The position numbers and the translations under genes were made by a program. A model generated the notes under the pieces. It saw only the letters and a list, made by a program, of their open reading frames with translations. It had not been told where the DNA came from and searched no databases. From an uncultured Rhodopirellula sp. (GTDB lineage: Bacteria; Planctomycetota; Planctomycetia; Pirellulales; Pirellulaceae): a stretch of 5,604 nt of DNA. Below, one piece after another: positions 1 to 5,034 of the stretch. Each line of letters starts with the position of its first letter. Position 1 is the stretch's first letter. Location: NCBI GenBank assembly GCA_913061385.1, contig CAJXTM010000318.1:1-5604 (forward strand), given 5' to 3'.

Positions 1-33
1 TCTCGTGGGCTCGGAGATGTGTATAAGAGACAG
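1..33. other. Nextera/Tn5 sequencing adapter (artefact)
   Basis: This is the Illumina Nextera read-2 transposase adapter lacking only its first base. It ends with the 19-bp Tn5 mosaic end AGATGTGTATAAGAGACAG at 15-33. It is library-preparation sequence left on the contig and not genome. An open frame that starts inside it would give a protein beginning [10 protein letters not shown], a familiar adapter-derived peptide, and should be discarded. Genomic sequence begins at 34. Confidence 0.98.
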
Positions 34-934
34 GATCCGGCGTGAGTTCGATTTTTTCGTCTTCGTTCTTTGGATTGCGACCAAAGATATCGCGATCAAG
101 CGGGCTTGGAAGAAAGCGGATAACGGCATCGAGCATTGGCTGGACACCTTTATTTTTGAAGGCGGTGCCCATGTAAACGGGCGTCGCTCCACCGAGGACA
201 GCGTCACGAGTGACCGTGTAAATCAAGTCTTTCGGAACCTCTTCTTCACTGAGCAGCATTTCCATCATCTCGTCACTGTACATCGACAGTGATTCGAGCA
301 TTTTTCCACGCCTATCTTCTGCTTCGTCTTGTAGCTCAGCTGGGATCGGCCCTACGATGACCTCTTCACCCTCGTCGCCTGCATGAGTCTGCGCGGTCAT
401 TTCAATCAGATCGATAACACCTGCGAAGTTATCTTCGGCACCGATTGGAATTTGCATCATGAACGCGTCAGCGCCCAGTTTGTCGCGTAACTGCTCAACA
501 ACGCGATATGGGTTGGCACCCGTCCGGTCCATCTTGTTGACGAAGGCAAGGCGAGGCACTTGGTAACGCTTCATCTGGCGGTCCACCGTGATGGACTGAC
601 TCTGCACGCCGCCCACGCTACACAGGACAAGCACTGCACCATCCAGCACGCGTAAACTGCGTTCCACTTCAACTGTGAAGTCAACGTGACCCGGTGTATC
701 GATCAAGTTGATCGGATGATCTTTGTAGATCACGCTCGTGGCGGCGCTGGTAATGGTGATCCCGCGCTCGCGCTCGAGTTCCATGTGATCCATCGTGGCT
801 CCGTCACCGTCACCCCGCACCTCTTCGATCTTGTGAATCCGTCCGGTGTAGTAAAGGACACGCTCGCTCAAGGTAGTTTTCCCTGAATCGATATGGGCGC
901 TAATCCCGATGTTTCTCAGTTTATCCAGACTCAT
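34..934 (-). CDS. fusA: Elongation factor G, EFG1 (spd/mitochondrial) class, N-terminal part, truncated by contig end
   Basis: This is the translational GTPase that moves tRNA and mRNA through the ribosome after peptide bond formation. The first 300 codons are present, against about 700 in the family, and the frame runs open into the adapter at 33. They cover the GTP-binding domain and the start of domain II. The G-motifs are visible: P-loop AHIDSGKT at residues 13-20, switch I RGIT at 57-60, DTPGH at 79-83, NKMD at 133-136, and a G5-like TAFKN at 257-261. The ATG at 934 follows a Shine-Dalgarno AGGTG with a 6-base gap, and the protein starts [14 protein letters not shown] as in EF-G. Ser17 in the P-loop (Ala in standard FusA), the RGDGDGA stretch at 40-46 and [10 protein letters not shown] resemble mitochondrial EFG1 and the bacterial spdEFG1 group. 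No rpsG or tuf is next to it on the upstream side, so this is not a classical str-operon start. EF-G identity is near certain; the subclass is a judgement from remembered family sequences. Confidence 0.96.
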
Positions 935-940
935 AACTTT

Positions 941-945
941 CACCT
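941..945 (-). promoter_or_regulatory. Shine-Dalgarno of the EF-G gene
   Basis: On the minus strand AGGTG lies 6 bases upstream of the ATG at 934 and can pair with the 16S anti-Shine-Dalgarno. It supports the chosen start. Most other genes in the window lack such a site. Confidence 0.75.
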
Positions 946-961
946 GAACAGGGCTATCGCT

Positions 962-996
962 TGCGGCATCGATGGTGACACGGCGAACAGGCCGCA
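962..996 (-). repeat. Inverted repeat in the EF-G leader
   Basis: TGCGGC (962-967) and GCCGCA (991-996) can form a perfect 6-bp stem around a 23-base loop, starting 27 bases upstream of the EF-G start codon. Each arm runs into ATCGAT. If EF-G is transcribed from upstream of 996, this hairpin would lie in its 5' untranslated region. A regulatory role is inference only. Confidence 0.35.
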
Positions 997-1188
997 TCGA
1001 TTTTTAAATTCCAGTCGACGCTGAAGGAGAGCTCAGTTTTGTTTGGGCGCGGTTCACGCCAGGGGGTTGTGGATGGCCATTTTCATTTACGATATTGTTC
1101 GAGGCGGACGCCAGCGTGGTAACCCACTTATCCTGACGATCTGGCTTGTGCAGAACTCTAAACGCAGCTCATCCATTCCACCGGAGTC

Positions 1189-1211
1189 GAGGTCGCGTTT
1201 TCAGCGACCTC
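1189..1211. repeat. Perfect 8-bp inverted repeat, hairpin candidate
   Basis: GAGGTCGC (1189-1196) and GCGACCTC (1204-1211) are exact complements around the 7-base loop GTTTTCA. With one bulged C the stem can extend by two more pairs. The plus-strand hairpin is followed by CGATTTAA, which is too short a T run for a confident intrinsic terminator. It could be a leader structure for EF-G on the minus strand or a terminator for a transcript entering from either side. Confidence 0.5.
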
Positions 1212-1269
1212 CGATTTAACCGGACGCCGCATGCGATCTCCGCTCGGCGTTAATCGAGTGCATCGATTG

Positions 1270-1281
1270 CCCTGCATCCGT
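1270..1281 (+). repeat. 12-base direct repeat, copy 1
   Basis: CCCTGCATCCGT occurs here and again at 2280-2291. Both copies are intergenic and on the same strand, one on each side of bS18. The flanks do not match, so this may be chance or a short binding site. Confidence 0.25.
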
Positions 1282-1283
1282 CC

Positions 1284-1305
1284 CACAACTGAGCCTCAAG
1301 TTGTG
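1284..1305. repeat. Perfect 7-bp inverted repeat
   Basis: CACAACT (1284-1290) and AGTTGTG (1299-1305) pair perfectly around the 8-base loop GAGCCTCA. No T run follows on either strand. It lies about 80 bases from the 1189-1211 hairpin, so the two may belong to one folded transcript. Confidence 0.45.
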
Positions 1306-1439
1306 CCAACAGTCGCGTGAACGCTACTGGCCGGGACGCTTGCTACTTCGCGTATGAAGGAAGAGAGAAGAAACCTATTTCCTTGTCATTCCGCATACGA
1401 TCGTCGGTGAGACAGGCAAATTGACGCCTGCACTTTGAA

Positions 1440-1463
1440 GTGTCCCAGACTGCCCTGGAACAC
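1440..1463. repeat. Nine-position stem with one mismatch
   Basis: GTGTCCCAG (1440-1448) pairs with CTGGAACAC (1455-1463) at eight of nine positions, with one C-A mismatch, around the loop ACTGCC. It is one of two stems in the stop-poor block. Confidence 0.5.
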
Positions 1464-1543
1464 CATCGCACAGCCGTAAAACTTCCGCCCACCGAAGCAT
1501 TTGGGGAATATGGCAAAGGTTTTTGGTTCGCGAAAGGGCAAAT

Positions 1544-1571
1544 CTTGGTCCAATTTCCCCTTGCGACCAAG
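1544..1571. repeat. Perfect 7-bp inverted repeat
   Basis: CTTGGTC (1544-1550) and GACCAAG (1565-1571) are exact complements around a 14-base loop. After one T-T mismatch, two more A-T pairs could extend the stem outward. Confidence 0.5.
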
Positions 1572-1657
1572 TTTCCTCAAAGGCATACTCTTCATTCAGT
1601 CGCTCGACGCCCCTCGATTTGGGACGCTCGAATGGCCTAATGATGATCTTTTGGCGA

Positions 1658-1680
1658 GTCGATAAACTGAGTTTGTCGGC
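1658..1680 (+). promoter_or_regulatory. Leader hairpin upstream of the bS18 gene
   Basis: GTCGATAAAC (1658-1667) pairs with GTTTGTCGGC (1671-1680) along ten positions, including two G-U pairs, around a TGA triloop. It ends 35 bases before the bS18 start and is followed by two copies of CCGTTC (1680-1685 and 1689-1694). Known S6:S18 autoregulatory leaders present a CCG motif near a stem. The CCG copies here are suggestive, but no match to that RNA family is claimed. The absence of a directly following T run makes a terminator unlikely. Confidence 0.4.
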
Positions 1681-1715
1681 CGTTCAGACCGTTCGCCTCT
1701 CTTTTTGAGACACAC

Positions 1716-1994
1716 ATGCCTCCAAGACCAATGAGCACGCGTAGCCGTGCCCGCAAACGCTCCCGAGTTCGCTCTCGCACCCGTAAGAAAGACCCTATTT
1801 TCGTCGATGGCCAGCGTCCTCGACCGATGTTCGTCGACTACAAAGATGTCGACCTGCTGAAGAAAATGGTGAATCGCCAAGGCCGAATCGTTGGCCGCCG
1901 CAAGAGCGGTTGTACTGCTGCCAGCCAGCACGCTGTCACCGCGGCGGTCAAACGCGCTCGCTTCATGGCACTGCTGCCATTCGTAGGTGAGTAG
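1716..1994 (+). CDS. rpsR: 30S ribosomal protein bS18
   Basis: This is a small-subunit protein that binds 16S rRNA as a partner of bS6 on the platform. The 92-residue product has the family core: [10 protein letters not shown] at 41-50, [10 protein letters not shown] around 56-65, Gln71, and the C-terminal signature [12 protein letters not shown] at 78-89. The length is slightly above the common 75-90 residues because of an N-terminal tail of about 25 residues rich in Arg, Lys and Ser ([16 protein letters not shown] at 10-25). Cysteine occurs only at position 66, so the paired-Cys zinc-type N-terminus of some S18 proteins is absent. The ATG at 1716 is used; an in-frame ATG at 1731 (Met6) is an alternative, and neither has a clear Shine-Dalgarno. 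The usual partners rpsF, ssb and rplI are not adjacent here. A hairpin precedes and another follows the gene. Confidence 0.95.
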   Translation: MPPRPMSTRSRARKRSRVRSRTRKKDPIFVDGQRPRPMFVDYKDVDLLKKMVNRQGRIVGRRKSGCTAASQHAVTAAVKRARFMALLPFVGE

Positions 1995-2014
1995 CCAACA
2001 TTGAGTTTGCTCAT

Positions 2015-2046
2015 GCCCTCCACAGGTGCTGAAATCTGTGAGGGGC
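2015..2046 (+). terminator. Hairpin after bS18, possible terminator
   Basis: GCCCTCCACAG (2015-2025) pairs with CTGTGAGGGGC (2036-2046), with one C-A mismatch and one G-U pair, around a 10-base loop. It starts 20 bases after the bS18 stop codon, where a terminator is expected. No T run follows the 3' arm, so it may be a 3' stabilising or factor-dependent structure, not a classical intrinsic terminator. Confidence 0.35.
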
Positions 2047-2279
2047 GAAGTGGCTGACCGTCAGACCTCGACCGCATGCTGCCACCGTCTGCACGGGCCC
2101 GACTTGGGCTGTTGTGCAATCAGGCGACTCCGGGTTGGCACGCATGGTCAGATGATCGATTTCCCGAGAAACACCCTGAACTAGCAGCGTTTACTGATCG
2201 GGATGCGTTCTACATGGAACAGCCATGGCTCTCGAGCCACGTTGTGCGAAATCGCTTGTAGAGTGCAGTACCAGCGCAA

Positions 2280-2291
2280 CCCTGCATCCGT
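2280..2291 (+). repeat. 12-base direct repeat, copy 2
   Basis: This is the second exact copy of CCCTGCATCCGT, just upstream of the AT-rich GATTAAATAAA stretch. Confidence 0.25.
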
Positions 2292-2522
2292 GCGATTAAA
2301 TAAACCGTGCTGAGTCGACTGCCTGGCACTCAGACTCACCTAGGGCAGCAGTCCGCTTCGTACGCCGACGATGTGGTGCGATCAGACGACCGGGATCCTG
2401 ATCGGTTAAACTTGGTCTGCGGACCAGCCTCCGAAGCCCGAACAATCTTCGACCAAGGCATTTCCTCTGCATGCCCCCAACCTCATTTCCCAGCCTTTGT
2501 CGAAACCGGTGCCCTTGCTGCC

Positions 2523-2975
2523 ATGACCTTCTCAATTGAACGTCGGATCGAATTCCGAGACACGGACGCGGCTGGGATTGTCCACTTTTCCGCGTTTTTT
2601 CCGATGATGGAAGCTGCCGAGCACGCGATGCTCCGCTCTCTGGGAATCTCCGTCCTGCCCGACACGGAGACTTTTTTGGCCGATGGCACCGAACTGCCGC
2701 CAGTGACATGGCCTCGGATTGCCGCAAACTGTAGGTATTGTGCTGCAGCTCGGTTTGAAGATTTACTCCGCATCGAGGTCCAAGTGACCCGAATTGGTAA
2801 CACCAGCGTCGAATACCAATGTCGTTTCTCCCGAGAGGATGAGTTGATCGCTGAGGGAACACTTACAGCGGTCTGCTGCTACCTGAACCACACATCCCAG
2901 CACGGCACGACAGGGCATCTCACCAAGACCCCGATTCCAGAATCGATAAGAAAGCTGCTGACACGCCACCAATGA
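2523..2975 (+). CDS. Acyl-CoA thioesterase, 4-hydroxybenzoyl-CoA thioesterase/YbgC-like hotdog family
   Basis: This is a probable cytoplasmic hydrolase that cleaves acyl- or aroyl-CoA thioesters to the free acid and CoA. The 150-residue product is the usual size for a single hotdog domain. Residues 8-22 (RIEFRDTDAAGIVHF) closely follow the active-site signature of Pseudomonas 4-hydroxybenzoyl-CoA thioesterase. Asp15 aligns with its catalytic Asp17, and the following Gly18 and the helix around Glu30 fit the hotdog helix. Further family features are the ARFEDLLRIEV strand region at 77-87 and the RFSREDELIAEGTLTAVCCY strand pair at 101-120. The ATG at 2523 is chosen because the motif then sits at the normal distance from the N-terminus. 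An in-frame GTG at 2307 would add 72 residues without similarity. No Shine-Dalgarno is seen. The neighbouring genes do not reveal the substrate. The family is secure, the exact substrate unknown. Confidence 0.88.
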   Translation: MTFSIERRIEFRDTDAAGIVHFSAFFPMMEAAEHAMLRSLGISVLPDTETFLADGTELPPVTWPRIAANCRYCAAARFEDLLRIEVQVTRIGNTSVEYQCRFSREDELIAEGTLTAVCCYLNHTSQHGTTGHLTKTPIPESIRKLLTRHQ

Positions 2976-3019
2976 TGGCAAACCTTTTTCAAGTTCATTG
3001 CGTAGCAGACCTACACTAG

Positions 3020-4924
3020 GTGAACCGCGGAGGGCAATTCGCCCGAAAAGTGTACCTAGAGCGGCGATTCCGGGCAGATAACAGCCTGGTGCCTGCCTCC
3101 CCTATCTTCTTGTTTTCAATGTTTGAGTGGCTCGGAATGACGTCTTGCCTCGCTGAATTTATGGTCGGATCCACCGAAATGCTGTCCTTTGTGGGCTTCA
3201 TGGACCAAGGACTTCTCCTCGGCCAAGCTTTAAAGTGGCTGCCCACTTGGCTGACCCCGCTGTGGTTAATCGGCGTGGGGCTCGGCATCGGGGCGTTGGT
3301 TTCCGCGGTCGTTTTCGGCTCTCTAGCCCTTCTTTCTCTTGTACCCGGTATCGGCACTTTGGCAGACTCGCCGAAGCGAGGTATCTCAGCATCACTCATT
3401 CTTGGCGGTGTATTCGCGATCGGATTGTGTGCGATCTATATTCCCCGCTCGAGCGAATATGGCGAGGCATTGTTCTTGCCGCTGTTTTGCATTGGTGCCA
3501 TCTTGGGATTTGGGGTCATTTACGGAGCGTGGCATCGCACACGGGTTGAGTGGTTTCAGATTTTGGGCGAGGGCATCGTCCCTTACCTGCTTTCGATCGC
3601 CGGTGCCTTTGTTCTGATCGCGGCAATTGCGACTCCGATGTTGACTAATCCCATGTCTTTCATTGAGGCAATTCCACAGGTCAACTTGGTGGGTGACGGT
3701 ACGGTCCGCTCAGTCGTCACAGTCCCCGGCAACGATGTCGACACCGAAGTCGACCTTGCTCCCTTTTTACCAGCGAACATTAATTACAATCTGCGTAACG
3801 CAGCCGAACTGACAATCGAAAGCAACCGAACTGTTTTCATCGCAGATGCCGCGGACTCGGCCAACTTTCTCACCCCCCCAACTCGAGTCGACGCGGATGA
3901 ACCGCTCGACTTTCGTTCGGAGAACCGCGAGAGGCCACCAGTTCCTGGCGACCCGGTGCTGCTTCACATTCAAAATCGTGAGCTCGACGCTGCGACCGTT
4001 GTTTTCACCTTCAAGTACGTTCCAATGGTTCCGCAGGCATCATCCATTTTGATGCTTGCGATTATCTTTTTCATGACGACCACTTCGATCGTGGTTTTCA
4101 GACAGGCTGCGCCCCGCGTCTGGGCACTTGCACTCTCAACGGCAAAGAACGAGATGGCGCAACCGCTTTATCTGCTATTGCTGACGATCGGTTTGGTCGG
4201 CGTGTTGCTGTTTGCCATCTACCCCTTCAACACCCTCGGCGATGACATTCGGCTGCTAAAAGATAGCGGCGTGACCTTGATCATGATCCTGTGCATGTTG
4301 CAGGCCGTCTGGAGTGCTGGCACCAGCGTGAGCGACGAAATCGAAGGCCGAACAGCCTTGACTGTACTTAGCAAGCCCGTGAGTCGTCGTTCATTCATTC
4401 TTGGCAAGTACGCCGGAATCATGCTTTCTGTCTTGGTCCTGTTCCTGATCATCGCTTCGGTACTGCTTGTGGTGATCAGCTACAAACCGATCTACGATGC
4501 TCGAGAAACCAGTCGCGGTGATACGACATGGCAAGAGAGCCACGAAGAAGTGATGACCACTGTCCCGGTTTTGGGACTGTATTTCATGGAAACCATGGCG
4601 ATTGGTGCTGTGGCTGTCGCGTTAGCCACTCGACTCCCCCTGCTTGCCAATTTCATCACATGCTTCGTGATTTACGTGATCGGAAACCTGACCTCACCGC
4701 TGGTGGCGTCGACGGAGGGGAATAATGAGCTGGTAGGGTTCGTAGGAAAGTTGATAGCGGTGGTGGTGCCGAACCTGAATATCTTCAATGTCCAATCGGC
4801 AGTAGATGCAGGAAATCAGATTCCAGTTCTCTACTTGGCAGGCGCTTTCAATTACCTTGTATGTTTCACGATCGCAGTCTGGATGCTGGCGATGCTACTT
4901 TTTGATGATCGAGACTTGGCTTGA
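3020..4924 (+). CDS. ABC-2-type transporter permease with N-terminal membrane and extracytoplasmic extension
   Basis: This is an integral inner-membrane subunit of an ABC transporter, probably exporting a substrate that cannot be named. The C-terminal half (about 375-634) is an ABC-2/NosY-like permease. It shows a membrane helix at 383-401, the cytoplasmic signature SDEIEGRTALTVLSKPVSRR at 438-457 followed by FILGKYAG, and further helices at about 465-487, 518-536, 543-560 and 605-627, ending FDDRDLA. In front lie four predicted helices (about 78-107, 123-141, 149-170, 184-207), a soluble segment of about 130 residues (208-340) with beta-like alternation, probably extracytoplasmic, and a helix at 343-360. 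The total of 634 residues is about twice a minimal ABC-2 permease. The start is uncertain: the GTG at 3020 gives the longest form, but no start has a Shine-Dalgarno. ATG codons at 3119 or 3179 would remove a charged, non-membrane leader and are quite plausible. It lies 44 bases after the thioesterase and 110 before a second ABC gene. No ATPase subunit gene is adjacent. Confidence 0.85.
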   Translation: MNRGGQFARKVYLERRFRADNSLVPASPIFLFSMFEWLGMTSCLAEFMVGSTEMLSFVGFMDQGLLLGQALKWLPTWLTPLWLIGVGLGIGALVSAVVFGSLALLSLVPGIGTLADSPKRGISASLILGGVFAIGLCAIYIPRSSEYGEALFLPLFCIGAILGFGVIYGAWHRTRVEWFQILGEGIVPYLLSIAGAFVLIAAIATPMLTNPMSFIEAIPQVNLVGDGTVRSVVTVPGNDVDTEVDLAPFLPANINYNLRNAAELTIESNRTVFIADAADSANFLTPPTRVDADEPLDFRSENRERPPVPGDPVLLHIQNRELDAATVVFTFKYVPMVPQASSILMLAIIFFMTTTSIVVFRQAAPRVWALALSTAKNEMAQPLYLLLLTIGLVGVLLFAIYPFNTLGDDIRLLKDSGVTLIMILCMLQAVWSAGTSVSDEIEGRTALTVLSKPVSRRSFILGKYAGIMLSVLVLFLIIASVLLVVISYKPIYDARETSRGDTTWQESHEEVMTTVPVLGLYFMETMAIGAVAVALATRLPLLANFITCFVIYVIGNLTSPLVASTEGNNELVGFVGKLIAVVVPNLNIFNVQSAVDAGNQIPVLYLAGAFNYLVCFTIAVWMLAMLLFDDRDLA

Positions 4925-4954
4925 TTTGCGAGACTGAGACGTCGGACGGGAACA

Positions 4955-5003
4955 AGCAGACGACAGGGTTCGATCCCCAACGTTAGTCGCCTCTCTGTCT
5001 GCT
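4955..5003 (+). repeat. Inverted repeat in the gap between the two ABC genes
   Basis: AGCAGAC (4955-4961) and GTCTGCT (4997-5003) are exact complements around a 35-base loop. Within the loop GAC (4962-4964) can stack onto GTC (4986-4988), and GGG/CCC around TTCGATC gives a small inner hairpin. The structure lies between the permease stop (4924) and the next Shine-Dalgarno (5020). It could separate expression of the two genes, but no T run marks it as a terminator. Confidence 0.4.
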
Positions 5004-5019
5004 CCAAACCAATCTCTTC

Positions 5020-5025
5020 GAGGAG
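5020..5025 (+). promoter_or_regulatory. Shine-Dalgarno that fixes a TTG start
   Basis: GAGGAG lies 9 bases upstream of the TTG at 5035. It is the strongest ribosome-binding site in the window and is the main reason to accept TTG as the start codon of the following gene. Confidence 0.75.
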
Positions 5026-5034
5026 CTGACAAGA

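Larger units (their letters stand above)
1375..1600 (-). other. Stop-poor, structured intergenic block; possible repeat or non-coding RNA
   Basis: All three minus-strand frames are free of stop codons from about 1389 to 1576, and a frame on the plus strand is open from 1440 to 1640. The minus-strand peptides contain stretches such as PKTFAIFPKCFGGRKF, PLPYSPNASVGGSF and LRWAEVLRLCDGVPG. None matches a family I recognise. The block holds two stems: 1440-1463 (GTGTCCCAG with CTGGAACAC, nine positions with one C-A mismatch, 6-base loop) and 1544-1571 (CTTGGTC with GACCAAG, perfect, 14-base loop). Because no frame is preferred, protein coding is doubtful, and a dispersed repeat or structured RNA fits at least as well. 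The minus strand is named only because of the frame openness; the true strand is unknown. Confidence 0.3.
935..1715. other. Divergent intergenic region between EF-G and bS18
   Basis: This 781-base stretch separates the head-to-head EF-G (minus) and bS18 (plus) genes and must hold the promoters and leaders of both. No open frame in it resembles a known protein; the small frames overlap one another on both strands. It contains inverted repeats at 962-996, 1189-1211, 1284-1305, 1440-1463, 1544-1571 and 1658-1680, described separately, and three copies of GCATCGAT at 966-973, 994-1001 and 1260-1267. No tRNA could be folded by eye. No promoter is convincing, though an AT-rich patch at about 1001-1009 is the best place for a -10 element serving EF-G. 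Confidence 0.7.
1995..2522 (+). other. Intergenic region between bS18 and the thioesterase
   Basis: These 528 bases hold no gene I can support. A 61-codon frame at 2076-2261 (starting MLPPSARARLGLL) has no recognisable family, no Shine-Dalgarno and no context. The frame of the downstream thioesterase stays open back to a GTG at 2307, but those 72 codons resemble nothing in the hotdog family. Small inverted repeats occur at 2310-2333 (CTGAGT with ACTCAG) and 2413-2426 (TGGTC with GACCA, loop TGCG). The AT-rich GATTAAATAAA at 2294-2304 is the best visual candidate for a promoter -10 region, with no good -35. Confidence 0.6.

Noticed and set aside
5..292. Plus-strand open frame starting [10 protein letters not shown]
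   Set aside because: It begins in adapter sequence and runs antisense to the clear EF-G gene.
1561..1589. Sigma-70-like promoter TTGCGA, 17 bases, CATACT upstream of bS18
   Set aside because: Both boxes match only four of six positions and the -35 overlaps an inverted repeat; such matches arise often by chance and planctomycete promoters are poorly defined.
1343..1595. Small minus-strand genes of 69-75 residues in the EF-G/bS18 gap
   Set aside because: Three overlapping frames are equally open and none has a recognisable domain or a ribosome-binding site, so no single coding call is justified; kept only as a possible repeat or RNA.
2076..2261. 61-codon plus-strand frame between bS18 and the thioesterase
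   Set aside because: No recognisable family, no Shine-Dalgarno and no operon context; the length is easily reached by chance.
2307..2522. N-terminal extension of the thioesterase from a GTG at 2307
   Set aside because: The 72 added residues match nothing in hotdog proteins, and the catalytic motif is at the normal distance from the ATG at 2523.
2296..2862. 188-residue minus-strand frame opposite the thioesterase
   Set aside because: It is antisense to a gene with an intact catalytic motif and its translation is Arg/Pro/Ser-rich without recognisable domains.
4962..4990. tRNA-like T-arm (GGGTTCGATCCCC)
   Set aside because: The T-stem has only three good pairs, no acceptor, D or anticodon arms could be placed at the required distances, and the next gene's leader follows directly.
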